Positions 47,268-61,267 of a stretch of DNA of 64,000 nt are shown one piece after another. The notes beneath the pieces are model-generated. The model did no database searches. It was not told the origin of the DNA and was given only the letters and a program-made list of their open reading frames with translations. The stretch lies in the NCBI GenBank assembly GCA_016785225.1, contig JAFBJZ010000847.1, positions 1,793,001-1,857,000 of the forward strand, read 5' to 3'. Positions within the stretch are counted from its first letter, which is position 1; each line of letters begins with the position of its first letter. The stretch comes from Psettodes erumei. Taxonomy: Eukaryota; Chordata; Actinopteri; Pleuronectiformes; Psettodidae. The position numbers were made by a program, and so were the translations under genes.

Positions 47268-50200
47268 CTACATCATCCCCAACTGCATTAGCGTGTTGGC
47301 ATATGCCATGGGCTTGACATTCGGATGAGGCTGTAAAAGGACAATGAGAGGAAGAACAACTGATCACGCTTCTAGATGCTTGGATTTTGAAAGAGCCGCA
47401 TTACAATTGTGCATGGAGCTACACCACATGCTTCAAATCTGTACAATGAGTAAATATAACAAAAGTGATAAAAAAAGAACCCATCTTAGTACTTAAGGAT
47501 TATTTAAATTAGAAAGCAGCTATTCCCATTTTTCAATTGTAATGAATTTTGAACTTTAGAGGATACTTACCACAGCAGTGAACTGGTGGAATTCTGGCTT
47601 GAGGTCTGATCCCCTGAGGTGGATATACGCTCCTTTGTTTCCCATCTGATCACTGGGGCGAGGATACAGCACAGCTGAAGTGAACCAGTCGACTCAGCGC
47701 TTTTAAGATGGCCGGCGTGATTACGTACCAGTAGTTGGGTGCTGAGAACACGGTGATGCACTTCCCTGAGTGAGTGACCTCATAGCCCTCAGCCTTGACC
47801 TCGTGGCTGCGCACGATGAAGTCCAGCTTGTTCTGTTCCAGGAAGCGCTCCGTCACATCCGGCCCGAACTGACAGCTCACGCCTCGCTTGCTGATCGACC
47901 GGCCGTTCTGCACGAGGGAGACATAAAGAGGTCAAACTAAGTCTTATTCCAAGACAGAAGTTGAGTCCATGTTGCTCTGAAGGGAAACTGACCTGAGGCT
48001 GTGGATCTGACCAGAGGAGGTCACACATGGGACCTGTGGAATAGGTGGAGGGAAGGGTGTTGAAACGTACCTGTCAATTTCTTGAACCCTTTTTAGAGTG
48101 ATGGTGCTTTCGGAGTCTGACTCTACCTGAGTCTGGAGGCTGTCTGTTCCTGTCAATCTTCCTGAGGTCATCCAATGTGACTCCGTCTTCGCTGAACAGC
48201 CCCCCATGCATAACCTGTGATGGAAAATCTGATCAGGACTGCATGTGCAACACAGTACAAATCGTTCAACCACTTCCAGCCGCAAAAATCCTGAGTCACA
48301 GCAGTCATCAGTCAGATTCAGGTAAATTTTGTCTGTGTGTCCATCATGCAATGATCCAGTTAAACTTGTTACTATGACGACAGATACATTTTTAAAGTGG
48401 CTTTGAAGAAGCTAAAAAAAAAAAAAAGAGAGACTTTCAAATCATGAGTCATCCACACCCGAAGAGCGGGGTCCTGGTGAACAGCAACAAATTTAGTCGC
48501 AGTCACAGCTGCTTCCGGCTCACACTGCCACGGCTTACCAGTACTTTGCTGTTGATACACTGGGCAAGAGGCAGCCACTGGAAGACCTCGCTGAACAGCT
48601 GGAACATCTGGGCTGTGTACTTGGCCTTGACCTCCCCTTCAAATCCATACATCTGGTTCATATTGTCCGTCTCATGGTTACCTGCAGGCATAAGATCAGT
48701 CTGTGTAAACTGTACAATCCAGTTATTGCAAAGTCTGTAAATTAAAGGTGAAATGTGCACACACAGCATGGCTGACATGGCTGGCTAATTCTCCCATGAG
48801 ACTCATTAATATGACATGCAGCGCACACATCTGCAGACACCGCACGTGCATCCACCGACTCATACGCAGGCACACAGCGAGTGTTCTCACCCCGGAGCAA
48901 GTGGAAGTTGTCGGGGTAAAGCAGCTTGAAGCCAAAGAGGGTGAGAATGACCTCGACAGAGAAAGAGCCGCGATCAACAAAGTCACCATTGAACAGCTGA
49001 ATTCTGCGGTTAAGCGCCATGACGCACAAGTTCTGGATGTGAGGCTGTTGTCATCATATCAAACACAGAACAGTGGGTGGCACCCTGAACACGGTGTTGA
49101 AACCCAACGTGCCTCAGCTAAAGGGAAGGATACGTAAGGGTTGGCCTCTGAGGGTAAGCCGTTCAACGTGAAGATGTTGAGGAGATCGTAGTATTGCCCG
49201 TGGGTGTCTCCACAAATAGTTACTTTTTCTGCCTGCGTGGCAAAGGAGAAACAGAAAACCTTAAGTTAAGACTGAACAAAAGGCGATAACTGAAAAATTA
49301 CATTTTAGTAAACTTTCCTTACCTCTTTTAATGTGATTTCAACAAGACTTGGTAGTTTTGATAGAACATCTTTAACTTGCACCAAAATCTAAAAGAGTAG
49401 ATCAAAAAAAAAAAAAAGTTTAGCTGCAGGTAGAAGTTAAGTTTCCCCTCTGTGAGTGTGCCCTTTTTCATATGAACCAACACTTGTACCTGATAAGCAC
49501 ATTTTCTGTGCAGTTTCTTCTGGTCTTTGAACCAGTCCATCATCTCCTTCATGAACTTTAATGTGACTTTCCCGTCTTCAAGCTTGGGGCCTACGTAGTC
49601 GTCCTCAATCGCTGCAACACAAGACCGTCTTAATGTTAGATAAAAAAAATCGAGAGGAACAGCAAAGAGTCGAACACTTCACACAGGTACATTTTGTTCA
49701 CCTTTGTTCCTGCTTCACAAACAACATTATGTTTATGACTGCACATATGTTTTCATGTATGTGTCCAATAAAAAAGGGAAACTTACTCATGTTTTCAATG
49801 TCGAGAGAATCAACAACAGATTTTTTTATCTCATCGCTGGCAATGGCCCTTTCGAAGGCCTTCTGTTTCACGATCTTGTTACATTCCTGATACTTCATCC
49901 TCGCATCCTTGTCATTTGGTCGAACCCTCACCACCTATCATCAGGGCGGGGAGAAGAGGCAAATTAAGCACACCGGTTGACCAATAAGTTAGTATAAAGG
50001 CAGAAATTCACTCAATGCAGCTGCACCCTGAAAACATATGGGCAATCCACATGGTATTTATATTTATATATATACATATTAATCTAGCTCTAACATTGCA
50101 CAGCCTGTTCCCATGGTGCTTGTTGTAATGACAGCGGCTGAGCCTCAGATGTCTCTGTTGTCACAGCCCTGGTATATTTACATTGCTTTATATGAGAACA

Positions 50201-52419
50201 TCACGAACAACAATGGGCACTACATTAGCTGTGGCATGAGTGCCTTTACACTGGATCTAAGTGGCATCATGACTGGATTTAAGGATAATCCCTATTTTGG
50301 GCTGTTAGGGCAACATGAGGAGATCAGCAGGTGGAGCTGGAGAGCTTACATCAGATATAACATGTTAGTTATACACATTTTCTGCTCAGACTGCATGGTA
50401 GCTGAATGTGGGCTGCTACTAACAGCAAAAGCCGCTGTATTTCTCACCGTCTCATAGTCCTTAAGTGCAGCCTTGAACTTCCCCAGCGCCATGTTGGAGG
50501 TGGCGCGGCGGTAATATCCCTTGATGTAGTTTTTGTCAATCTCCAGGGCCTTCGTCGCATCCGCCAGGGCATAGCCATAGCACTCTGTGCGTAGGTATGC
50601 CAGGCTTCGGTTGCTGTAGTAGATGGCATTGGATGGATTGAGCTCCAGTGCCTCTGAGTAGTACTTGATGGCATTTTCATAGTCTTTATCTGAAAAAAAA
50701 AACAATTGTCACAGGTTCAACAGACAAACACTGAGTTTGTGGATCTGTATAATTCCTGTCAGTTCAGCTTCATTGTGTACTCCCTACCGGGGTGATACTA
50801 GGAACTTAATTAGGGTAAAAATATTAGTTGATTGATAAGTTGATCAACAGATAATTAATATAAAAAATGTACAAAACATATCCTAGCAAGAGGTTCTTAA
50901 AAAGATCTGATTTCATAACTACAATACATTAGGTTTTTGAGAGTGCGTTGAAATAACCTAATAACATCACTTCAGGTTCTGGTAACGTGCACCTGTATGT
51001 ACTTGGTATTTATGATATTACACAGACTTTGCTGTGGGGAAAGGGGAAGTTAGGAGACACAATGAAAATCACCCTTTAATCCCATTAGTGAGCATGCTGT
51101 CAGGAAGAAGCACGTGTGCTACACATGTCCTGAGGTCTGTTCTGCACGACCCGCTGTGTTGTAATGGAAAAAACTACAGTTGCTCAGTTGCAAAAAAAAA
51201 ATCACTGCACAGGGGACAACTGCATGGGAAACTTAATTGCTAAATATAACATTTGCTGTTATGTGCAAAACATAGACGGCAATTTCAGTCATTTCCTGGA
51301 TCAAAAGGCCATGAGAGTTGGTGCACAGTGAATATGATGATGTACTTATCTCAATGAAGTGTTAACATTTGAACTGAATCTACAATTGTACTCGCTGATC
51401 CGGTTTTGTTAAGGCAATTTGATCGTATACTTACATGCATGATGTTAAATTCAAGCTGGGACTGCTCAGAGAGTGAGTAAATATCTAAGCTTGTCCTGTT
51501 AATGACGCTATACAGCATATACCTCAAATAGAGGACAGTAATCCCGTCCTACAACACACAGCCTTTTCCAGTACATCTGCTCTGACTCATCACGGTGTGA
51601 GTCCTGGTAATATCAAGGCCTCGAGAAAAGCCCTGAGCTGCAAGCTACAGGAAGCATGTGAAACAGGAACAATCTATAACCACAACACCAGTAACAAGCT
51701 CCAGTTTTCTATGGGAGAGCACGTACTTTAAATAAGTTACGGAACACCAGAGGTAGACAACTTCACTTTCGTCACAGATGCTTTCTCAGTTAAACTAATC
51801 CAAAGGACTATAAGCATCCGATTGCCCTTTTATAACATGAATGGCCGGTTAGTAAGATTGGACACATCTAAATAAAAAAAAAGGTTTAAAAGAAGCAATA
51901 CAGCACTAAACCTTTAGACTCTTGCTGCTGCTGCTCACATGCGCAGCTAGTTGACAGGACATTGTATGTGAACCTCACGTAAAACTGCACGGTAACACGA
52001 CCGGATAATAGACGAAACAAAAAGGGGCTGTTGCTGTGAACACACCCCGTCCGTCCGAGAGCACACGCGCAAGAAACCGGTGTAACGGTATGAGTAAACC
52101 GCTGATTTAGCGTTAGCCGAACAGAGCTAATCCAATGAATGGGGCTTTACGGCTAGCATGCTTTCTGAGCGAGGTTAGCTTTAGCTTGCCGTTAGCCACC
52201 GGCTCCGGTTGGAGCGTGTCGCAGTACGAATTCACGCCCTCACGCCAATTAGTGATCACAGATTTTTATCTGTTACAGAACCGCTGACAAAAAGCACAGA
52301 CCGGACAGGTCTGCCGGGTTACCTTTGAAGTACTTGTTCGCCTTCTCCTTGAGTAGCTCTGCATCGTTACCTCCCTCCGCCATCTTCTCCTCACTGCCGT
52401 TTTCAGATACGTGCGCCAT
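47268..52419 (-). CDS. ppp5c: Serine/threonine protein phosphatase 5 (13 exons)
   Basis: Exons in transcript order: 52419-52323, 50689-50448, 49934-49787, 49611-49490, 49388-49323, 49232-49134, 48996-48891, 48681-48539, 48214-48127, 48033-47993, 47907-47729, 47652-47571, 47330-47268. Phases all match; product 491 aa (human 499, also 13 exons). N-terminal TPR repeats (about 20-145; YYRRATSNMALGKF) bind the HSP90 C-terminus. The PPP catalytic domain has the metal and phosphate ligands GDTHGQ (D234, H236), GDFVDRG (D263, R267), GNHE (N295, H296), RSHE (H419) and APNY (Y443). The C-terminal helix ending LMQLGMM is the autoinhibitory part. It dephosphorylates HSP90 clients such as the glucocorticoid receptor. 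Start MAHVSEN chosen as first ATG; a second in-frame Met (13) matches the MAEG of mammals. Identity is secure. Confidence 0.97.
50690..52322 (-). other. ppp5c: ppp5c intron 1 with GTTAGC-type motif cluster
   Basis: The intron is 1.6 kb. Near exon 1 it holds five related hexamers within 85 bases: GTTAGC at 52112, 52174 and 52191, GCTAGC at 52152 and TTTAGC at 52180. No coding sequence is seen. Confidence 0.5.
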
Positions 52420-52502
52420 TGACCGGACGGTCGCAAAGGTCGCAAAGTCTATTTCAATAAATAAAGCTAAATTAAACGCATAAAATGATGCCACAATAGA
52501 GA

Positions 52503-52510
52503 TGACGTCA
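52503..52510 (-). promoter_or_regulatory. ppp5c: CRE-type site in the ppp5c promoter
   Basis: Perfect TGACGTCA, 84-91 bases before the ATG. It is the same palindrome as in the promoter of the next gene on this strand. Confidence 0.55.
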
Positions 52511-54864
52511 GAATACATACTAAACACTCAGCATTTTGAGAAAATGTAATCAAATGTGGTTGAAGTTCTTATAAAACAAAATGTTTATGACTTGAAAGAT
52601 AAAATTTATATTTTAATGAAGACACATAACCTCAATTAAAGGCCAGGAAAAATATATTTAAACAAAATGTTCAATCTTTAATTAAAAACTACAATAATAA
52701 TACAGCAGGTTAAACTACAGCCTTGTATGCATTAAAAAATCATTTACAGGAGGTATATTGGCTGTTAATTTCCAATAATAATTTTCCTTTTGTATATGGT
52801 TGAAACAAAAGTGTGTATGCAAGACACCGACAATGCCATTTCAAAATTAAAAGTAGAAAATATCAAGTAGAAATATTTCCATTGTAGTTCTTTAAGTTTA
52901 TTAACCAGCAGGGGTCAATATAGTCCTTCACTCAAATACCCATGAAATACTCCTAATGTTGAGCAGACTAAGCAGTTGGGTTTGTTGGCAGTGCACTTTA
53001 AAGCTGCTGATAGTGAGGTTAACCAGAAAAAAATGTGCTTATCATGAGTAATGAGTGACACCTGACTCATTAGTTAGAGATTATGTTAATTATCCACGTC
53101 AAAGCCAAAGTTCCCTTTTTTCTTTTTCTTTTTTTTTAACAGTCTGTTCTTGAGTCTCTCTGACTAAACAGGGATGAATTTCCACTTAATTAAAATGCAG
53201 GCTCATGTAGCAGAAAAGTACAATTCCAGTCACGGGTCCTTTTGGTTTTCTTCTCCCAGGCTTCCTGCAGTGTCAGCCTCTCATTCTTTCTACACTAGTG
53301 AGGGGACAAACATGGCACAGGTGCACATCTCCACAACTTCAGTCACTTGCACATGGCATCTGATGCACCACAGCCTCTCAAAACGTATCGGGCGACCACA
53401 CAGCCACCTTTCCAGTTCCCAGAGACTCCACGCTGTCTTTCTGTGGGGCAGTGGAGTCAGGAGAGGGACATGTGTGTGTCTGTGTGTGTGTGCCCAGAAA
53501 GGAAAAGTCAACCCTTTGAGGAATCGGGTTTGTGGTTTTGTGTGTTTGGGTTTCAACTGGTCAGGGTTAGAAGAAGTTCAACAGAAAAGGAGACGTTGTA
53601 GAAAGGATGCGGCCCAGTCCAGTCTGCTGCCCTGACTCACGAGCGATGTCCCGCAGAGAAGACTAAGAGGCCAAACACTCAAGTGACTCACTGTGACCCC
53701 CCCCCATAATTCTTACTAACCCTTGTGAGTTCACTTTCTCTTTATCTATGACTCGTCTCTGTGTCTGAGCCATAACGGATCCAGTTGTGTGATGGTTTTA
53801 CTAGTAGCATTTGAGGGAGGGGAAGAAAAATAAAGTACCACGAGCTGACGTTACAGCCTCGGCCCCACATGAGAGTAAACGCAGACAGTGAGTGGGAGAG
53901 ACAGTGTGGGAGGGAGGGAGGTAGAGGGAGAGGTTTAGCCTGCCAGGAGGAGGACGTGGGGGGGGTGCTGTCCTCTTGGGTGTACGATGCATTGAGCGTG
54001 GGCTTCAGAGGGGTCCTGAGAAAGTTAAAACAAACACGAGCAGAGGAGCTCAGAGATAAACGAGCAAACCGGAGAAAGGTCAGGGGAGAACGTGAGTGAC
54101 ATTCCAGGGCCGCAAGCCAGTGAGTGATGAGGAGTATATGTTACAGGCCTCCTTGCTATTTATTATCCTGCAGCATGTTAAAACCACTGCAGCCCCCCCC
54201 CCCTCCTTTTTTTGTGCCTTGCTCCCTTTAACCGTCATACCAGTGTTTTTTAGAAGCTGAAATTGCAACAGAGTCTCATTTCCCCTCTTCTGCTCCACTC
54301 TGTCCAAATAATTCACTAATGAGAGCTTGACTTTAGGGAGGGTGTGTGGGGGGGGTCTGTGGGTCTGTGGGGGGTCACCCTTATTTAAACCATATGTTTT
54401 TCTAGCAGGCAGGGGCAAATGACTTCAATTGAAATTGAAAAAAATCTCATCCTCTTCAGCTCCACCCTTCCTTCTTTTTCTTATTTCCCCTTTATCTTGC
54501 TCCTGCAGTGTAATCTATCTGTTTTTTTTGTTGTTTTTGCTGATAGTCTCTGAGTCACCTTTGAATTGCAGGGATTGCTCACATTATACGGCAGCACTAC
54601 AAAGTCTCTCCTCCATGACCTGGCAGAACCCCCTGTTGATCAGACATGTGTAAATCAGCATCCAGTGAAAATGACACATCGAATATTCCACTCAAGTTAT
54701 TTGTGCTGCAGTGGAGTCAGGAGTTGGAAATTTTATGTCAGTGGAAAAAAGAAACATGATGCATACCTGTCTAAAAAAATGTCCACTGCCCTTTTACCTT
54801 TCCACATTAAAACCTCCCATGTTTTCCTCCGGGGTTTCTTGGACTTGTAACCAGGGCAGTTAGA

Positions 54865-54868
<4 letters not shown>

Positions 54869-54894
<26 letters not shown>
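54869..54894. repeat. (TG)n microsatellite
   Basis: About 13 perfect TG units in intergenic DNA. Confidence 0.9.
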
Positions 54895-54895
<1 letters not shown>

Positions 54896-55037
54896 TCATA
54901 TTTTGTTGAGTGTCTGTATACATTTCTTGTAGGGCTGTTTTAAGTTTAAAGTAAGCTTGTTAACCTTAAGAGAAAATGGCTGCAGTGAAGATGTGAGCAG
55001 ATGTGATTAATATTCATATTTATTTATATTTAAGGAT

Positions 55038-55098
55038 GTGAATCCAGATATTATATATGTGTATATATAGTATAAACACATATAATATCTGGATTCAC
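55038..55098. repeat. Inverted repeat / hairpin
   Basis: Left arm 55038-55062 and right arm 55076-55098 are complementary except for one extra TA in the left arm. The loop is 13 bases and A/T-rich. It could be the ends of a tiny transposable element, a structured RNA or a chance palindrome expanded by AT-rich sequence. Confidence 0.7.
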
Positions 55099-56044
55099 CT
55101 ATTTTAGGTAACTGAAGTTATTCAGTGCAGTTTCAGTGTAGCTGCTGCTGTTGGCAGTGATGACAGTGCTGAATTTAAACTTGTCCAAATAGGCTATGCT
55201 AAATAACAATTCAGCTCTTTTTTAAGCTTTATCACAAGGACAATGTATAGGTTTTGTTGTGATTTATCAATAGTGCAATAAAACAATGACTGTCACAGGT
55301 ATGCTGTCTCTGTTGATATTTTGTCTCTGCTGTAAAAAAAAAGAGGAAAAATAAAGAAGTGGTTGTTTGTTCCATTCATGCAAAAATAACTTTTTGACAT
55401 TTAAAAATATAGAACAAAAACAAACCCATTCACTGACTGTCTCAAAACTTACTTTTAATTTCAGCACTGTAACCTCCATAGCAAAAAGCAGTGTTTGCTG
55501 TTATATCATATTTGCTGGTGAAGCGTAATGTGAGTATGCAGACATGCGGCATTACTATTAGAAAATGTTCCGATCAAACAGGCGGCTTTGACTCATGGAC
55601 TAATAGAGTAAGAATAGCCACTGAAACCACGACTTCATACCTGAGTGTGAGCCCACACACAGCCTGAATGGAGAAAATGTGAGGCAGACAACAGGAGGCT
55701 GTTTCTTTTAATGGCAGCCCCCCCCCCAGCCCCCTCCTGCTCGACTGGCACCAAAGCCTTGTTAAAGGAAATTTAGAAAATGACCGGCTAAACAGATGAT
55801 TGGGAGAAATAAAAACTAATCACTACGGGAAGTGAAAGCAGCCCAGATTCCTCAAAAAATTAGATTAGGATGAAAAGTGATGGTGCAGTGCGGACTCAGC
55901 GTTTGGCACGAGCCTGGCCTTATTTGGCCATATCTGTGGATAGTATTATAATCAAGCACTTTGTGTTTCCTCCTCCTTTTCCCCTTTGGTTTTCACTGTC
56001 ATCAGTCAGGATTTTCCCCTCCACTGTCCTCACATGTTCAGCCT

Positions 56045-56093
56045 CACACACACACACACACAGACATACATGCACACACACACAACCTCTCCC
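56045..56093. repeat. Interrupted (CA)n microsatellite
   Basis: CA units with a few other bases interspersed. Confidence 0.8.
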
Positions 56094-59000
56094 ATTCACA
56101 TCTACTTTTGAGATGACTTTCATGAGAACAAGGGATCGGATACACACCCCAAACAGGAAATGAGAAATTCAAGCAAATAGACCCATGTCTGTGTGCCTCA
56201 GAGAGAGAGAAAGACCAAAAACATGCAGAGAGGAATGCAGATAGATAGATGAGAGCGGAGCAGACAGCGGAGGATGTAAAACAGACAGAGCGAATCAAGT
56301 GGCCGTAAGAGTTGGAGGTGAAAAGGTTGTAACATGCTGTTTGCGAGCATGAGGAAAGAGAGTGGGGGAAACACCCCGGGTAGGATATTTATAGACAGTG
56401 ACCACCCCACACGCTGCTCTACATTGCCCCATGACATCAGCCTTCCTACTGAACCACCAACAGCGTCAAAGTCTTCTACTTAATTGCACATGTGTAGTCA
56501 CAGATTTTCACCTATTTAGTGCTCATTTCAGACAGTGCAGGTTTGTGACAGGCTCTGCATCACACCCACATTGCACAGTTGTACTAACATGCAAGACAGC
56601 CACCCTCTACCCTCATAAAGGGAGAGAGAGCCCTGCCCCGGGATTATGCATCAAAGCGACAGTTGCACAGAGGCACAGCAGTTGTGTGACAGAGCTGCGG
56701 CCCTCTCATCTGGCAGTGCGGTTGTTGTTTTCACGCCAGTTAACGGCGGCGGAGACATGTTGTGGCAGTTAGTTTATTTTACATCACAGGCTACACTCCT
56801 ACTGTTTATGAGCAACGAACGATGGGGCGACAGCACACGTGGTCGAGCTTTCCCACAGAAAGGAGCCCGCATCATAAGTGACTCAGGATGTCTGGGTGCA
56901 CACACTCTGACCATTAGATGACTACGGGACTTAAAAGAGAAGGCAGGCTCAAATGGGCCGCTGCAGACAAGGTGGAAAGAGAGAGGGGCCTGGCCTCTCC
57001 TAACAGGAACTGAACTTTCCCAAGTGGCTCCAATAGTTGAGATCTGATGTGGTGAGACGACAATAACAAACAAGCAAAGCAGCAGACAGACAGAAAACCG
57101 TGTCACATGTGTTTGAGGCAAACTGTAAATACCTTTCAGTGTAACAACATTACTTTCCCAACCACCACATAACAGTGGATACACACAAGCTGGAACACAG
57201 ATGCTTTTTGAGTTACTAAAGCGACAGCAAATCTTTGCCATGTCAATACCAGCTGTGGAGGACAAATAGAGTCTCAGAAACCCTGCGCAGTGTCTGAAAA
57301 TATCTAGTCACACATAGGCAGGCCATCCAGGATGTTGTGGGGGAGAGTTTCCTCTTCCTGTTGCTCTTACTGTTGGACTTTCCTGTCAGTTAGCATTAAC
57401 TACTGACAGACCTTTTGGTGCCTTCCAGACTCATCCCTGACACTTTTTTTGGTTTTTAAATCACACGGGAGTTCCAGTCCTTACTGTAAAGTATTAGTTC
57501 ACATCCTGAACACTTGGGTGGTCAGGCCGGTGAAGCAGCCTCAGATCTAGGTGGAGCCAACGTATGACCACACTGCAGGGCAGTCGCATGTGTTCATAAG
57601 GTGGTGTGAACCAAAAATCAACCACAGATACCATCTTCCAAGACTTTCACTGGAACTCAGTGGACTGAACCCCAGCCTTTGTGATTCAACAGCACCGGCA
57701 CTAAGATAGACTGGCTTGAATCACTTCCAAGTTTTTAAGTCTGGAGTTCTGCTACACCTCCCCGCCACTGTTTCTGTTTTTTAGTTTGTTGAGCACATGT
57801 GTTGTTTATTTTCTAAGTGTGTATATGAGTTGTTAAGTCTAATTCATTTGCTTGGTGCCTTTAAATGATGGTGGGCAGGGGTGTAGGAAGAGAAGAAAAG
57901 ACACATGGAAAATAAGCAGAAGCTGGTCAAACTGGCGATCATTCTAAGTAATTTACTGTTCTGCAATTTAATGTATAGTGTAATACAACTGAGGTAAAAA
58001 AAAAAGATCTATTGTGTATGCGACAGACCACATATTGTAGCTATGAGTTCATGTATATATGTGTGAGCATGTGTGTGCATTTATAAACTGGACATCTATG
58101 CATGCGTTTGAATACGCCTTGTGGGTGCACATGTACAGTATAATAATGATTGCGTGTGAGAGTGCACCGAATGGGAGGAGAAACGAGGCGGCATTGCATA
58201 AACCAAACACATAATTCCGCCCTGCTGCCCGCTCCCAAAGTGGCCCGATCACAGGAAATGGGTGTAAAGGAATGACTCAGCTGGCCGTGCCCCCCCTCAA
58301 CCCCACCGCCTCCTCCTGACTCCCTAACACCCCACACCCTCTCCTTCAGGGCCGCTTCAATTAGGAAAAGCAACTCTTTATGTTTTTCTTCTTCTCAACA
58401 CCCAGTCTAGCCCCTCTCAATCTCAATCTTTTAAAACCAGCGCATCCCAACTTTGGCGATGAGTCATAGCTTTCTCCTCCACCCATTGCTCTCATGCTCT
58501 CTCCCTGTCTCCCTGTTTAATTCGATTGGCCTAGATTCCGCCTTCGGAGCAGGGATGTAAAAAACAGCTGTCACGCAGATGCATGCCCTTTATCATACCT
58601 GCTCAGGTGTGTTCGATCTGCAGAATACTTGCAAGAAACGCTCCAACTTTGATAATGTCATGCTGAAACGTTTATGTATTTACCAAGGCTCAGTTGCTTA
58701 AGGCTAACAAGCACACACACATTCGTGCACCCATGCTCATTCACGTACACAAACACTCACCATGCTGCTTCAAAGGATAGCGTGTCATAAACAGAGGGAC
58801 TGGGAAGGAGGAATGTGTTGTTCATTGGGGAATTCAGACCCGGTGGGGAGAGGAAGGAGGGGTGGGGGCACGCTGACCTAATGTCCCTCCGAGTGGAGGC
58901 GATGTAGGAGCGGGCTGCCGAGCTTCTCTCTCTCTCTGCTGTCATAACCTTCATACGGCCATCAATACAGCCGAAGGCCCCGCTGACACAGGAGGCCGCA

Positions 59001-60035
59001 GATCATGGCTGACTAATCTAAACCAGACCCCATACCAAGCTATCCTTGAAAACCTAACACCTCCCTAACCTCCCATTTATCCAATCAGAAGAGTCAGGTT
59101 ACCATGCGATGCAGACAGTGTGTGTGTGCACATTCACAGAACAGGAAGATGATATTTCTTCTTGTCCACCCTGTCAGTTTAACGCCAGTGCATGTGATTT
59201 GTAATTTTAAGCACACCTCTCTTAAATTGGAGGCAGCAGCCTTGCCCCTGTTTTACTGCGTGTGTGTGTGTGTGCGAATGATGAGTAAAGTAGTGTGACG
59301 GAATTTAAGTTTAAGCTGAGCTCACTAACAGGGGTTCATGGAGTGCTGGAGCCCCGTCCCCTCTCCCAGCATGCCTCACGCTGCTTCTTTTCAAAACTCT
59401 TCAATACTTATATTATTGTATCCTTTGTAGATGACACAAGTTCAACACTTGAAGCGATCAATAAATTCAATTTTTGAAATTCACAACAAATCAATGTCAT
59501 GTGGAGCTGCAGTGAATACAAGACTTACCTGTGGTTTGGTGCAACAAAACGATTCTGTCCCTGACGTGGGCGAAAACAAAGGATGCAAATTAAAAAATGT
59601 TAAGATTTCACAAGCCAGTACAACAGTAGAAGGAGAATTTAGTTTTTATTATGGACGGAAAACCCCAGAGTCTTCACAAAAAAGACTCTTGAACGAAACC
59701 CTCTATTAAAAACTCATTGGATTACAGATGCTAAAGTAATAGAGACTAGCTAGGGGCTGCTTAGGGCAATTATTGGACCTTCAAACCTCAGCCCCTACGA
59801 GTTCTCCCCCCTACACCCCTCCCAACATCACCATCACCCACTGGGTTACGTTCCTGTGAGATTAAACTGCTATTTAGGGGCTGCCTGTCCTCTGGGTGTG
59901 TAGATCCTATGGACGTTGTTGTCTTTTCAGACCCCAGAGTGAGATCTTTTCCTCTGTTTATTACCCAGGGAGATAGTCACTGTTTATAGGGGCAGATTTG
60001 TCCCTCTGCATCCAGAGACAGAGAGACAAAGGCAG

Positions 60036-60059
60036 AAGAGAGAGAGAGAGAGAGAGAGA
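60036..60059. repeat. (AG)n microsatellite
   Basis: Twelve perfect AG units. Confidence 0.9.
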
Positions 60060-61234
60060 CTCTGAGAAGGAAGGAAACGGAGGGGCGGTACCGTGAGAAG
60101 GAGCCAGTCCAGAGATGTAATTGGTACCTTTCCTTTTTTAGAAAACATTTCTTACTTACCGAGGTCCAGCAAATGAGTCAGGGCGCAGCATGCTTTATAA
60201 CTGCACTCAGACACTCGCGGGGTTTATCATACTTTCCCTTTGTACTTTTCACTTTGAAAAGGGTTTGAGTTTCTCCCCTGTCTTTGATCCTCCAATATAT
60301 TAAGCAATGATGTTAGCTACTGGTCATGTGCACGACAAAAGAGCACATCTGGTGAAAAGGAAATGAAAGCTTCTCATTTGTAAGTATGTTTTTTTTTCCC
60401 AGTGTAAAGCACTTCAGCTGAAAGCTGAGAGGTGAGCAGAGGTGTGTGGTCTTTTGTCCCTCATCCATTCACTCATCTGTTGTAGCCCCCTATCGCAGGC
60501 CTCGTTGTTTAGTTCAAATGATAAAGCAGGAAGGGGGGGTGTCTTCAAAGAGCTGGCAGGGGTTAACAAAAAGAAGACAGAGAGAGGAAGAGAGAGAAAA
60601 GAGGCTGACTCAGACCATGATAACCATCTTGGTTTAAACTGCAGGTGTGAAGTGAGAGGGGTGCCAGTAAAGAAGGGACAGGTGGAGAAGGAAAACCTGT
60701 CAACTCACTGCTAACCTTTCAGCAAGGGCAGCACTCATATCCCAAAACCATCCCAGGACTCGGTTAAACGCCGTGGCCACAGAGACATTTTTACTGGTCC
60801 TCACATCCTCAAAAGGTCTGTTGGACTTTGAAGCGCTCTTTATGAACATGTCAAACCAAAACACACACACAAAATGTCACAATTTATTTAAATCTTCTAG
60901 ACTAACTAAAACTAATTGAAATGTAATTTAATAAAATAAGGTAAACCTAAACAAATTCACACATTTTAAAATTTTAAAAATCAAGGATAGCGAGTTAGAG
61001 TATTTTCTTAAATTTATGCAGCCAGATCTCTTATGTCAGAAGGAGTACTCCCCAACAATAAAGTTTACAATAAACACATAATTATAGCAATGTAGAACAT
61101 TTAAGATACATATAATTCACTAATTAAAATAACAACATAATAAAGTGAAATGACAGTCTTCGATCAAAACTGAAATTAAAATTTAAAAAATTATATCACA
61201 GGCAGTTATAACTGGTAGGAAGGCGTGTTTGTTG

Positions 61235-61235
61235 A

Positions 61236-61266
<31 letters not shown>
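61235..61266. repeat. (TG)n-(CG)n microsatellite
   Basis: TG units followed by GCGCGC. Confidence 0.9.

Positions 61267-61267
<1 letters not shown>

Noticed and set aside
50113..50457. 114-codon plus-strand frame in ppp5c intron 2
   Set aside because: Antisense to ppp5c, no family recognised, and it runs into a ppp5c exon.
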